From positions 1-58,768 of the IMG/VR virus record IMGVR_UViG_3300023500_000003: a DNA stretch of 58,768 nucleotides. The stretch is one strand, 5' to 3'. A model generated the notes under the pieces. That model saw only the letters and a program-made list of their open reading frames with translations. It had not been told where the DNA came from and did no database searches. Origin of the DNA: a virus. Shown one piece after another: positions 48,618 to 57,820 of the stretch (within the stretch, counting starts at the first letter, position 1; each line of letters starts with the position of its first letter). Position numbers and translations under genes: made by a program.

Positions 48618-50363
48618 CTACTCCGGTAGATATAGTAATCCTTTCATGTTAGGAAATAATCTTTCAGTGGTCATCAACCTCTCACCCGTGAGCTCCTGCG
48701 GATGTGTTATAATAGTCGGGTGGATGAATATCATGAGATTGACTTTATTAGTCTTGTTCTCAGTTTGTGCAAACAGTCTCCCTGCAAAAGGGATGTCACC
48801 AAGGAGGGGAATCCCCGCTGTAGTGTCGGTATCAGAATTTTGTACCAACCCACCCAATACTAGTATCCCGCCATCCTCAGCTACTGCTATTGTTTTTAAT
48901 GACCTCTTGTTGGTTATGATATCAGAGGCTATTGTGGAAGGGGAGATGGAGCTGATTTCTTGCTCGATAATTAGTTCAATATCTCCATTTCCTAATGCAC
49001 GAGGGGTGACTACAAGAGACAGTCCCACATCTTTTCTTTCTATTGTTTGGAAAGGATTAGCACCCTGAGTGCCCCCCTGACTTCCAGTAACGAATGGAAC
49101 ATTCTGGCCTACGGAGAGTCTTGCTTCTTCATTACTCAAGACAAGCACGGACGGTACCGATAAGATGTTGGCCTCGGTATTAACTTTCAAAGCCTTCAAA
49201 ATACCGCCAAAAGATAGCGGGTTACCAGTGAACAATCCCACTACTAGACTTTTTCCAGTATCTAGGAGCTGATCTCCAATGGCAACATTCCCTGCACCGA
49301 CCCCTCCGCCAGCTGTAGGGGAGTTGTTTAGAACCCAGTCAATTCCAAACGCCAGTGAAGTATCTCCCGCTACTTCAACTATAATCATCTCTACTAGTAT
49401 CTGCTGCCTGGGTGTATCTAATTTGGATATTAGCAATCTAATCTTTTTCTTGCTGCCTTCTGGTCCGGACAGGACTATGGCGTTCCGGATCTTGTCTACC
49501 GCTATCTCCACTTCTTTGGTAAGGGAGGGCAATGTTGATAGGACGGACAGTACATTATCAGCTTTAGTATGCTCGACCAGAATAAGCTCTACTCGAGATA
49601 AGGATACCGGAGTAGGAGGAAGGTCTACCGCTTTCATCATAGTTACTGCATTTGTAACTGCTGATCTAGCACCTACCAATATTAAAGTATTGTTTACAGT
49701 ATTAGCAATCACCCTCACTTCGTTTTCTTGGTAGAGGGTTTTCACAGATAAAGCTGCTACATCTGCATTCACATTCTTCAATTGAATGACCCTAATAGTA
49801 TTAGCGGAAGACGAGTCAAGTACTTGCAGCAGTGAATACATCTTCTTAATGTTTACGCCGCTATCAGTAATGATGATCATTCCTAACCCCAATGGAGTTA
49901 TAAGTTTCCCATCACGGGATAGGAGAGGTGTGATTATAGCCGCCGCCTTTGTTGGCGAGATGTATAGTAGATTATAAATGGAGGTTACTATATTCTCGCC
50001 TGAGATACCGCCAATACCACCATTTGCTGCAATTCTCGGAACTATCTTCAGGTATCCATTATTCTCAACCGACGTCAGACGGTTCATCTCAAGCACTGAA
50101 TCTAGGAGCAAGCGAAGTTGAGGTTTGGACATACCATTAGTCACATGTACGGTTACTTCCCCTGAAACCTGCTTATCCAGTAGTACGTTCAGATTCAGTA
50201 TTTTTGACACTAGAAGGATAAAACCTTTCAACTCCACCTTGTCAACATTTAGAGTTATCAGATCTGATTTTACCACGCCGGCACCCTCTGCAGAATGCCC
50301 AAAGGTTATCAGTCCTAATAGTACTAGAAAGACTGCTAGTACTTTGGTCGCTCTGTCCATCAT
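48618..50363 (-). CDS. Secretin (GspD/PilQ-type outer-membrane channel)
   Basis: 581 residues. A signal peptide (about 1-27) is followed by an N0 domain (LNVDKVELKGFILLVSKIL), N1-N3 repeats (e.g. IRVIQLKNVNADVAALSVK, VELILVEHTKADNVLSVL) and a C-terminal secretin domain (RQQILVEMIIVEV, then VPSVLVLSNEEARLSVGQNVPFV, LSLVVTPRAL and GGLVQNSDTDTTAGIPLLGDIP). This is the full order of type II secretion GspD, slightly shorter. Secretins form gated outer-membrane rings; filamentous phages use one for exit, but tailed phages normally do not. AAAGGAG precedes the start. No other secretion-system gene is visible here. Confidence 0.9.
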   Translation of the reverse strand: MMDRATKVLAVFLVLLGLITFGHSAEGAGVVKSDLITLNVDKVELKGFILLVSKILNLNVLLDKQVSGEVTVHVTNGMSKPQLRLLLDSVLEMNRLTSVENNGYLKIVPRIAANGGIGGISGENIVTSIYNLLYISPTKAAAIITPLLSRDGKLITPLGLGMIIITDSGVNIKKMYSLLQVLDSSSANTIRVIQLKNVNADVAALSVKTLYQENEVRVIANTVNNTLILVGARSAVTNAVTMMKAVDLPPTPVSLSRVELILVEHTKADNVLSVLSTLPSLTKEVEIAVDKIRNAIVLSGPEGSKKKIRLLISKLDTPRQQILVEMIIVEVAGDTSLAFGIDWVLNNSPTAGGGVGAGNVAIGDQLLDTGKSLVVGLFTGNPLSFGGILKALKVNTEANILSVPSVLVLSNEEARLSVGQNVPFVTGSQGGTQGANPFQTIERKDVGLSLVVTPRALGNGDIELIIEQEISSISPSTIASDIITNKRSLKTIAVAEDGGILVLGGLVQNSDTDTTAGIPLLGDIPFAGRLFAQTENKTNKVNLMIFIHPTIITHPQELTGERLMTTERLFPNMKGLLYLPE

Positions 50364-50399
50364 GTGGATCTCCTTTAATATTCAATTCAGGTAGTTAGT

Positions 50400-52763
50400 T
50401 TAGAATTTCTTCATCTCGAATACGCTATTTACGAAGAAGTCACCCAGTATGCCAGTGAACCTGTACCTGGAAGTGCCATCCGACCAATACAGCGTTTGGT
50501 AATCACCGCCAATGGTGATAGCTATTTGATTGTTCCAAACAGGGGTAAACGTAGAGCCAATAGTCCCTACACGGGGCTGTACTCCCGTTCCTAGTGACCT
50601 ATGATGATAAGTAACACCCTCAGATATGGTAATAGTGCCGCCTGCTCCATCGTTGTAGCGCCACTCGAAGTTTTTGAGGCCTGCCTGAGTAAAACGGAAC
50701 TCATAGTTATCAATCAGTGTTACCACTACTTCCGCATCAGCAACAGCATATACGGAACTTCCCGAAGTACTTACAGGAACAGCCCTATTCCACACGCCGC
50801 CACTGAATATCATCAGTAGCGCATTAGTGGTATCGTACCAAGCATCGCCATTAGCAGGATTGATTGGAGCAGTAGCTTGAGTCACCGCCCCTACTCCTTG
50901 TGCGCCTGCTGCTCCTGATAAACCTTGAATACCTGCAGAGCCAGTTAATCCTTGGGGACCTGTTAAACCTATACTTCCATCTGCGCCTGGTGTACCTGAC
51001 ACTCCTTGTGTGCCTGGCACCCCTTGCGCTCCTGCGGCTCCTACTGAAACTATCGAGAGTGTGCTACCAGTAACAGTTATGTTATCCCCGGCTGAGGAAG
51101 TGAGTACAGATGTGATGACATCACCTGCTGCCACGGTCAGTACTCCTTTCGCTAGTACAAAGGTAGGAGAATTTACTGTTGCTCCGCCCCTTCCTGTGAT
51201 AGTGGATGCTACCCCATTCACGAATATGGTCACCAGTTTATTGTTCGAAGATGCTCTGATAACAACCGAAGACGAGAGAAAGTAAGTACCCGCGCTCACA
51301 ATAGTCAATGAGTTAGTTGTAGTGCTTGCTGTAATACCAGAGGATAATCCTGTGATAGTACCAAACACGAGAGTGTGAGGATATACAGAAACCACAGTGT
51401 CGCCTGAATTTGACATTGACCCATATGCTGCAGCTGCGGAGATGTTTGATCCAGTTGCTCCTACTGCACCTTGAATACCAGCGACACCTTGAACACCCTG
51501 TGATCCCGTTAACCCTGTTGGTCCAGTAGAGCCAGTAGCACCTTGAATACCCTGTGACCCCGTTGGTCCAGTAATACCTTGAATACCCTGTGATCCGGTA
51601 ATGCCCACCAAAGACGAATTACTTACCCACCCTGCTATTGCTTTAGGACCAAACATGGTAGATGTTGTAGTATTTAGATAGAAGTCTCCTAATACTCCGT
51701 CTGCTATGAGGGGATCTGCGCTCCCATTGAGCACAGTGTTTCCGGGAGTTCCAGTAGTACCTGCTAAGCCTTGAATACCGGCAGCTCCCGTTAAACCTTG
51801 AATACCGGCAGCTCCCGTTAAACCTTGAATACCGTCAGCTCCCGTTAAACCCTGAATACCGGTAGCTCCTGCTAAGCCTTGAATACCGGCAGCTCCCGTT
51901 AAACCCTGAATACCGTCAGCTCCTGTAGCACCTGTTAAACCTGTTGGTCCTGCTAAGCCTTGAACACCATCAGCACCTGTTAAACCTTGAGTGCCAGCTT
52001 GTGCTAGTGGTAACCATATAGCAGCGTCCGACGAGGGGATAGTTCCTGTGTTAGCCTGTATTGCGGAGAAGCTTCCACCCGCATGCGAAACAACGTCGAG
52101 GGTTGAGTAAGCAAGGGAAGTATTCCACACGCCTCTCAGCACTAACGTAGCTCCGTCGGTACCATCAACGCCGTCAACTCCTGCTACTCCAGCAACACCT
52201 TGAAGACCGAATGCTCCAGCCTGTCCGACAATCCCATCCTTCCCATCTTTTCCGTCTATGCCATTAGCACCAGGTTCTCCATCTTTCCCATCTTTCCCGT
52301 CGACCCCGTCAGTACCAGTTGTGCCGTCTACGCCGTCAGTACCAGTTGTTCCATCCATGCCGTCAGTACCAGCAGTACCAGTTGTACCGGATCCTGACAT
52401 AGTGACTGTAGGGAGTAAGCGGTCTGACTCCTTCTGTGCTTCGGATAGCAGAGCATCGGGAATTACAGCCTCTCTAACGACCTGGAAAGTATCTGCAGAT
52501 AAGCCCAAGGTGGTGGGGGATACCACAGCCGTGGCTCCTCCTCCTGTTGCAACTGCACCTACGGCCATCAGAATTTTAGCGTTCTCCATAACGAAGTCGT
52601 AGGCTTTACTTGCGCCAGACTTCACGCCATCGAATACAGATGTTACGAGGTTTTGCTGCACCTCAGTATGTAAATCTTTTGCACCGTCAGAAAGTTGAGA
52701 GGCTATTTCTGCCGCTTCATCTTTCAGCAAGCTGGCAGCTTTTTCTGTTATCTCATCCGTCAT
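50400..52763 (-). CDS. Collagen-repeat fibre protein with shared tip domain
   Basis: 787 residues. The N-terminal ~115 are helical with a hydrophobic stretch (ILMAVGAVATGGGATAVV). From ~125 to ~640 there are many Gly-X-Y collagen triplets (TGTDGVDG, GLTGADGIQG and variants) interrupted by a small beta domain near residues 205-255 and another around 440-570. The C-terminal ~110 residues (FEWRYNDGAGG, then YQTLYWSDGTSRY to the end) are homologous to those of the next upstream fibre gene. It is probably a receptor-binding or decoration fibre forming a trimer. Collagen repeats vary easily in number. Confidence 0.75.
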   Translation of the reverse strand: MTDEITEKAASLLKDEAAEIASQLSDGAKDLHTEVQQNLVTSVFDGVKSGASKAYDFVMENAKILMAVGAVATGGGATAVVSPTTLGLSADTFQVVREAVIPDALLSEAQKESDRLLPTVTMSGSGTTGTAGTDGMDGTTGTDGVDGTTGTDGVDGKDGKDGEPGANGIDGKDGKDGIVGQAGAFGLQGVAGVAGVDGVDGTDGATLVLRGVWNTSLAYSTLDVVSHAGGSFSAIQANTGTIPSSDAAIWLPLAQAGTQGLTGADGVQGLAGPTGLTGATGADGIQGLTGAAGIQGLAGATGIQGLTGADGIQGLTGAAGIQGLTGAAGIQGLAGTTGTPGNTVLNGSADPLIADGVLGDFYLNTTTSTMFGPKAIAGWVSNSSLVGITGSQGIQGITGPTGSQGIQGATGSTGPTGLTGSQGVQGVAGIQGAVGATGSNISAAAAYGSMSNSGDTVVSVYPHTLVFGTITGLSSGITASTTTNSLTIVSAGTYFLSSSVVIRASSNNKLVTIFVNGVASTITGRGGATVNSPTFVLAKGVLTVAAGDVITSVLTSSAGDNITVTGSTLSIVSVGAAGAQGVPGTQGVSGTPGADGSIGLTGPQGLTGSAGIQGLSGAAGAQGVGAVTQATAPINPANGDAWYDTTNALLMIFSGGVWNRAVPVSTSGSSVYAVADAEVVVTLIDNYEFRFTQAGLKNFEWRYNDGAGGTITISEGVTYHHRSLGTGVQPRVGTIGSTFTPVWNNQIAITIGGDYQTLYWSDGTSRYRFTGILGDFFVNSVFEMKKF

Positions 52764-52800
52764 TGGGTACTCCTGTTCTGGTATAAGCGCACTCTGGTCT

Positions 52801-52820
52801 GGACACCCTTTCGGATGCCC
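52801..52820 (-). terminator. Intercistronic stem-loop with GAAA tetraloop
   Basis: On the minus strand GGGCATCC, GAAA and GGGTGTCC form an 8-bp stem with G-U pairs and a GNRA tetraloop. No U-run follows; likely an mRNA stability or attenuation element between two fibre genes. The rest of 52764-52856 holds no gene. Confidence 0.5.
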
Positions 52821-52856
52821 AGCTTCAGAAGGCGTTTTGATGTTAGAGTACTAAGC

Positions 52857-54200
52857 TTAATATTTAGTCATCTCGAATACATTACTTACGAAGGCGTTAT
52901 TCAGTATGCCAGTAAACTTGTACCTGGAAATACCATCAGACCAATACAGAGTTTGGTAATCACCACTGATGGTGAGACTGAGGCTTATATCGAGCCAAAC
53001 AGGTACAAAAGTAGAACCAAGACTCCCCGCCCTAGCCTGTGACTGAGTTCCTGATGATATATGAGATAGTGTAACACTATCTGACAGATTGATACTGCCA
53101 CCAACCCCATCGTTGTAGCGCCACTCAAAGTACCTGTTACCAGCAGGGGTAAAGCGGAACTCGTAATTATCAATCATTACTACGTTTACGCCAGAATCAG
53201 CAATCACGTATACGGAACTTCCTGCTGATGTACTGCCTGTTACTGACCACACTGCTGCTCCCGGTGTCGCATTGGTACAGGTGTATGATATTCCTGCGGA
53301 GGTGTCAATCCAGACGGAGCCAGCAGTATAACCTAGGCTGCTGTCATCTGTTATGGCAGGAGGTACTACGGATACCAAGTTATTAGCTATTGACGCGCTC
53401 GTTACGTTCTGGCTAGGGATTTCAGTTAATGACATGTAGGCGCCGTAGACGTCCACGTCGACCTCACTAAAAGCAGAAGATATTATCAGAGTGATAACAT
53501 CGCCAGCTGACAAACTTAGATGCGCTGTGGCAGAGCAAGCGTTAGGGTTATTTGCAATCGCTGAAGTCACTGCGATTACCGTGGATGCGATACCATTAAC
53601 ATGAAGGGTGGCTGTTTTGATATTGGACAGTGCACGGAAGGATGCTCCCAGAGATACCGTATAGTTGCCTGAACGAGCGACGGTCATGCTATTTGTTGCG
53701 GTTGCTACTATGATACCAACGGCGGTTCCTGGAGCGGTATCGAATTCAGCAGTATAAGGGAAAACTACGTTTGTGATTCCAGTAGAGTCCGACACTGATC
53801 CGAAGTGTAGTGCTTGTGCTACTGCTACCGGGCCTCCCGCTGAGATACTCCATACAGCAGCACCAACAGAATTATCCAAGCAGACGTAGCTAGTATCTGT
53901 GGCTGTATCTACCCACGTGGAGCCTACTTCATATAGAGAGGCGGCGTCGTCTGTGATTGCTGGGGCTACGGTAGCCACCATGTTTGATTTCACTGCGTCT
54001 GAGATGCGAACCCAGTGAGCGTCTGTACCCACTGCTGGAATAATTGAGATTCCATTATTGAGATATCCAGCACTTACTTCAAAACGGAACAGTGCGTCCA
54101 GCTCAGCGATGTGGGCTAATTCGTTTGGGCGGCCTACTAGGGCTGCGGCAACAATAGTTGTGATGTTTAGATTGCTTATTTGGTTCTGGTTGAGGCTCAT
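52857..54200 (-). CDS. Fibre protein with shared N-terminal and tip modules
   Basis: 447 residues from 54200, chosen because AGGAGGG precedes it at proper distance (in-frame 54239 rejected). The N-terminus (NQNQISNLNITTIVAAALVG, RPNELAHIAELDALF) is shared with the proteins at 54259 and 57193. Two copies of a ~45-residue repeat with the pattern DD..GYxxGSxW(V/I)DT then YxC then AAVW follow. The C-terminal domain matches the collagen-repeat protein. Probably a tail or head fibre paralogue. Confidence 0.7.
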   Translation of the reverse strand: MSLNQNQISNLNITTIVAAALVGRPNELAHIAELDALFRFEVSAGYLNNGISIIPAVGTDAHWVRISDAVKSNMVATVAPAITDDAASLYEVGSTWVDTATDTSYVCLDNSVGAAVWSISAGGPVAVAQALHFGSVSDSTGITNVVFPYTAEFDTAPGTAVGIIVATATNSMTVARSGNYTVSLGASFRALSNIKTATLHVNGIASTVIAVTSAIANNPNACSATAHLSLSAGDVITLIISSAFSEVDVDVYGAYMSLTEIPSQNVTSASIANNLVSVVPPAITDDSSLGYTAGSVWIDTSAGISYTCTNATPGAAVWSVTGSTSAGSSVYVIADSGVNVVMIDNYEFRFTPAGNRYFEWRYNDGVGGSINLSDSVTLSHISSGTQSQARAGSLGSTFVPVWLDISLSLTISGDYQTLYWSDGISRYKFTGILNNAFVSNVFEMTKY

Positions 54201-54222
54201 TTCATACCCTCCTGAAGGGATA

Positions 54223-54248
54223 GAAGAGGGGCTTTTCAACCCCTCTTC
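54223..54248 (-). terminator. Intercistronic stem-loop before fibre gene
   Basis: GAAGAGGGG and CCCCTCTTC form a perfect 9-bp stem with an 8-base loop, placed between a stop codon and the next ribosome binding site. The same layout recurs at 57152. Confidence 0.65.
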
Positions 54249-54258
54249 CTAGATAGTA

Positions 54259-57129
54259 TTACTTGGTATAGTACAGTACAGCATTAAAGCCGAATTGGAG
54301 GGCTTTACCTGACACAATAATGCTACAGCCATTAAAGACATTAGCAGAGCTGGTTAATATCTTGACATCAACGGAGTTTGCATTGGTACCCCCAGTGTAC
54401 AGGTACTCCCCCGTAGATGCAGTTTTACTTAACCTACCCAAGAAGGACGACTGAGGTAGTAGCTCCGAAATCATAGCTGTAAAGGTCGTGGTGGAAGTTA
54501 TTGCGAGGTTATTTTGGCTTTGGATAACCATCTCATAGATAGATTTTCCATCTATCCAAGTACGGTTGGTAACTCGCTCCGTAGTAGCCATAGCATACGA
54601 CTCAGTTATGATAGTGGTGGAAGACGGGATTTGTTGTACCATGAAAGAGACCCGAGTAGGGGTGTCAAGCTGAGTAGACGATACTAAGTTAACTACCGTT
54701 CCGGCGGTTAAAGACCCTACCCACTCTACAGCAGCAACGTCGCCCATAATATCTGCATATGTTACAGCTACCGTATTAGCCCCCTCAACGATAGAGTAGC
54801 TGACGCCTGGAAAGAGTGTCTGAACGCTGGCGGATAGTCTGTAAACACCGTCCTGTGCTATAGTGAACCCTTGTGCTGCTGCTAAGCCGAACGGGTCATT
54901 TACTGTAGTTGAAGCTGTGTTTAGCAGGCCTCCTGAGAATGTTGCCACAAACGTATTCGCGATAGCTTGTGCATGATGTAATGACACAGGGGTGCCGGCA
55001 GACTCTCCCAGACGTTTAAGTACCCAGAGGGTAGGAGCTACTTCGGTGATGTAAATGATTTGACCATCTATGCTTGCTACTTCAGTGCCATCAAGTACGC
55101 CATTAAGATATTCTCCTGTGGGAACCGCGAAAGTTATCACATTAGTGCTTACGTTGGTGCAGTTAAACTGATACCTACGTTGTGCATTAGAAGCAGTGGG
55201 CATAGTAATAATGAATGGCGAATTTAAGGAGGAGTCTAGGTTATAGATACCATCTTGCAACATGAAGGGAGATGTCTTAGTCCCCCGTTTCTGCATGCCT
55301 GACTCAATGGGCACCCATGTTGATTGGCCTAGATTATCCACACAAATGTATAAAATGCTAGAGCTTGCTACTAACCAGCGTGAACCTACAGAATAACCTT
55401 GCCCAATCCCGTCACTGGACGTTGGGGCTACAGTAGCAGTTAAGTTGTCTAATACACCTCCTCCTGAATCTATCCTGTTCCATACTGCAGCGTTGAGGGT
55501 GGACCTTACGCAGATGTATGAGATTTTTTGAACTACGTTAACCCAGAGTGACCCAGAGATATAGCCCGCTGAATTATCATCAGTATTTGTGGGGTCTACG
55601 ATAGCTGCTAAGTTGTTCTGTGCCCCTGGTGGGATGTCTATCTGGTTCCATGCTGCATCGTTGTTGGTGGATCTTGTGCAGATATAAGACGTCCTAGATG
55701 ACTTATTGACCCAAAGGGATCCTATTTCATAAAGGGAGCTACTGTCGTCAGTGGTAGAGGGGTATGCACTAGTATTGAAGTTATTCTTTGGTCCTGCGGA
55801 CGTACCGTCTATCTGATGCCACACTGATGCACCTGTGGCCGCGTTTACGCAGACATAAGAGACGCTCGCAGAGGTGTCAATCCAGACAGACCCTACAGCG
55901 TATCCAGCAGTATTGTCATCGGATACAGCAGGTGCTGCAGTAGCAATGTAGTTGTTCTGTGTTCCTGTGGCTGCTCCATCTACTTGTGACCACACTGCTG
56001 CGCCTGCTGTTGCATCCACACAGATGTATACTGAACCTGATGCGGTGTTAACCCACTCAGACCCTACAGCGTAACCAGACCCACTGTCATCTGTGACTGT
56101 TGGTGCTGTTGTGGCTGCTAGGTTATTTGTGATGGATGCGGTAGTAGTAGTCTGTGTGGCAATCTCGGTAACAGAGAATGTTGATCTAATACCAATCTCT
56201 CCTACAGTTCCGCTTATGGCGTCAACTCCGACTTCGCTGTTCGCTGTAGGTTTGAAGTAAGCAACCTGAGAAGGTAAGACTCCTACGGCGGTGTTGAGGT
56301 TGCCAGAGAACGGCTGCCAAGCAGAGCCAATCTGCGCGTTAGCGGTGAGGTCCACAAAGCGGAAGACGGTGTCGCCCGTAACAGGCGAGTTTCCCTGGAT
56401 GTTAGCCTCTAGTCTATACAACTTCCCTGCTTTTAGTCCTGTGATCTTTCCGCCAGTATTAGCGGCCCCAATGACAACCGATAGTTCTGTTCCTTGCTTA
56501 AAGGCCTCGGTATCGAAGTTATAATGTGTGTCGCCGAAGTTGTTAGTGGTTGTAGCTAGCGCGGCTTGAACTATAGAAATCTCACCAAAGGTGTTAGAAT
56601 CCTTAATAAGATTCCATACTGCAGCACCGACTGTAGAATCCACACAGATATATGCAGAGTCAGTTAATACATCAACCCACGTGGAACCTACTTCATATAG
56701 AGAGGCGGAATCGTCTGTGATTGCTGGGGCTACGGTAGCATTGTACTTAGACTGTGGTCCACCTGCTCCAGTGGTCGGAGACCATACAGAGGCACCAACA
56801 GAATTGTCCAAGCAGACGTAGCTAGTATCTGTGGCTGTATCTACCCAGACGGATCCTACTTCGTACAGAGAGGCAGAGTCATCTGTGATTGATGGGGCTA
56901 CGACCGCCTCCAGGTTTGATTTCACTGCGTCTGAGATACGAACCCAGTGAGCGTTGACGCCTAAGGCAGGAATAATTGAGATGCCATTGTCGATAGCTCC
57001 AGCATTTACCTCATACCGGTACAGCGCGTCCAGTTCGGCAATATGTGAGACCTCATTCGGTCGGCCTACTAAAGAGGCTGCTGTTACTGTTAGGATGTGG
57101 AAATTGTTTACTTGATTCTGGCTGATCAT
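54259..57129 (-). CDS. Large modular fibre/repeat protein, 956 aa
   Basis: The start at 57129 is preferred because the ATG at 57135 is too close to AGGAGGG. The N-terminal NQVNNFHI and LVGRPNEVSHIAELDAL module is shared with two neighbours. It carries about seven copies of the ~45-residue repeat (DD...YxxGSxWV then YxCVD then AAVW), separated by beta-rich domains, one around residues 190-330 and others in the C-terminal 330 residues. Its C-terminal end differs from those of the other two. It could be an adhesin displayed on the tail, with the repeats as spacer or glycan-binding units. Confidence 0.7.
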   Translation of the reverse strand: MISQNQVNNFHILTVTAASLVGRPNEVSHIAELDALYRYEVNAGAIDNGISIIPALGVNAHWVRISDAVKSNLEAVVAPSITDDSASLYEVGSVWVDTATDTSYVCLDNSVGASVWSPTTGAGGPQSKYNATVAPAITDDSASLYEVGSTWVDVLTDSAYICVDSTVGAAVWNLIKDSNTFGEISIVQAALATTTNNFGDTHYNFDTEAFKQGTELSVVIGAANTGGKITGLKAGKLYRLEANIQGNSPVTGDTVFRFVDLTANAQIGSAWQPFSGNLNTAVGVLPSQVAYFKPTANSEVGVDAISGTVGEIGIRSTFSVTEIATQTTTTASITNNLAATTAPTVTDDSGSGYAVGSEWVNTASGSVYICVDATAGAAVWSQVDGAATGTQNNYIATAAPAVSDDNTAGYAVGSVWIDTSASVSYVCVNAATGASVWHQIDGTSAGPKNNFNTSAYPSTTDDSSSLYEIGSLWVNKSSRTSYICTRSTNNDAAWNQIDIPPGAQNNLAAIVDPTNTDDNSAGYISGSLWVNVVQKISYICVRSTLNAAVWNRIDSGGGVLDNLTATVAPTSSDGIGQGYSVGSRWLVASSSILYICVDNLGQSTWVPIESGMQKRGTKTSPFMLQDGIYNLDSSLNSPFIITMPTASNAQRRYQFNCTNVSTNVITFAVPTGEYLNGVLDGTEVASIDGQIIYITEVAPTLWVLKRLGESAGTPVSLHHAQAIANTFVATFSGGLLNTASTTVNDPFGLAAAQGFTIAQDGVYRLSASVQTLFPGVSYSIVEGANTVAVTYADIMGDVAAVEWVGSLTAGTVVNLVSSTQLDTPTRVSFMVQQIPSSTTIITESYAMATTERVTNRTWIDGKSIYEMVIQSQNNLAITSTTTFTAMISELLPQSSFLGRLSKTASTGEYLYTGGTNANSVDVKILTSSANVFNGCSIIVSGKALQFGFNAVLYYTK

Positions 57130-57151
57130 TTTCATACCCTCCTTAAGGGAT

Positions 57152-57178
57152 AGGACAGGGCCGTAGTAGCCCTGCCCC
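57152..57178 (-). terminator. Intercistronic stem-loop before the large fibre gene
   Basis: AGGACAGGGC and GCCCTGCCCC pair over 10 positions including wobble pairs, with a 7-base loop. The element keeps the same stop-hairpin-RBS arrangement as at 54223, which indicates that gene plus leader was duplicated. Confidence 0.6.
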
Positions 57179-57192
57179 TAGATAGTCTTACT

Positions 57193-57804
57193 TTATCGTA
57201 CAGTGATGGTGTCGCCAAGATACGTGGCAACGGACAGAGAGAAAGTTACAGCGGAGATGTAGGTTACATCAGTGCCTTTCACTAACTCGATGCCATTCAG
57301 TAGTACCTGTACTTTTGACGCGTTGAATGCTGCTGCGTTTGCTCCCAATGCTGCTGTGGTGGTATGCGCGGCGGATGCAGCTACGGTAGCTGCTACTGCG
57401 ATGTTGTCATGTGAAGAAGCCAACGGGTTATCTGCACCTGAAATCAATACCCATACAGCGGATGCAGCAGTACTATCAGTGCATATATACACGTCACTGC
57501 TGGTAGTATCAACCCACTTCGATCCAACTGAGTAGCCTGCTGCTGCGTCGTCAGTTGCTACAGGAGGAACGGTTCCCGCATAGTTATCCTTCAACGAGAT
57601 GTTTCCTACTACCTTCCAGAAGGCGTTCGTGCCAAGTGCTGGAAAAGTAGTTACAGCGTCTGCTACTGCCAGTGCATCGATGGAGTAGTAGAAGTGGTTA
57701 TTCAAGGAAGCTACATATGCTACCTCGTTTGGGCGGCCTACTAGGGCTGCTGCAGCTACGTCTACTACACTGTGGTCTCTGATCTGATTCTGGTTAATTG
57801 CCAA
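57193..57804 (-). CDS. Short fibre-module protein, 203 aa
   Basis: TTG start behind AAAGGAG. The same N-terminal NQNQI and LVGRPNEVAYVASL module as two neighbours, one copy of the DD..GYxxGSxWVDT repeat, and a C-terminal domain (VQVLLNGIELVKGTDVTYIS) that resembles the end of the 57821 protein (VVVQLNGFEQVKSVDALWVS). Possibly an adaptor or small fibre subunit. Confidence 0.6.
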   Translation of the reverse strand: MAINQNQIRDHSVVDVAAAALVGRPNEVAYVASLNNHFYYSIDALAVADAVTTFPALGTNAFWKVVGNISLKDNYAGTVPPVATDDAAAGYSVGSKWVDTTSSDVYICTDSTAASAVWVLISGADNPLASSHDNIAVAATVAASAAHTTTAALGANAAAFNASKVQVLLNGIELVKGTDVTYISAVTFSLSVATYLGDTITVR

Positions 57805-57820
57805 GATTCTTCTCCTTTAG

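Noticed and set aside
51010-52602. Several plus-strand ORFs opposite the collagen-repeat gene, rich in Pro and Ser
   Set aside because: They are the complement of the Gly-X-Y triplets and have no start signals; shadows.
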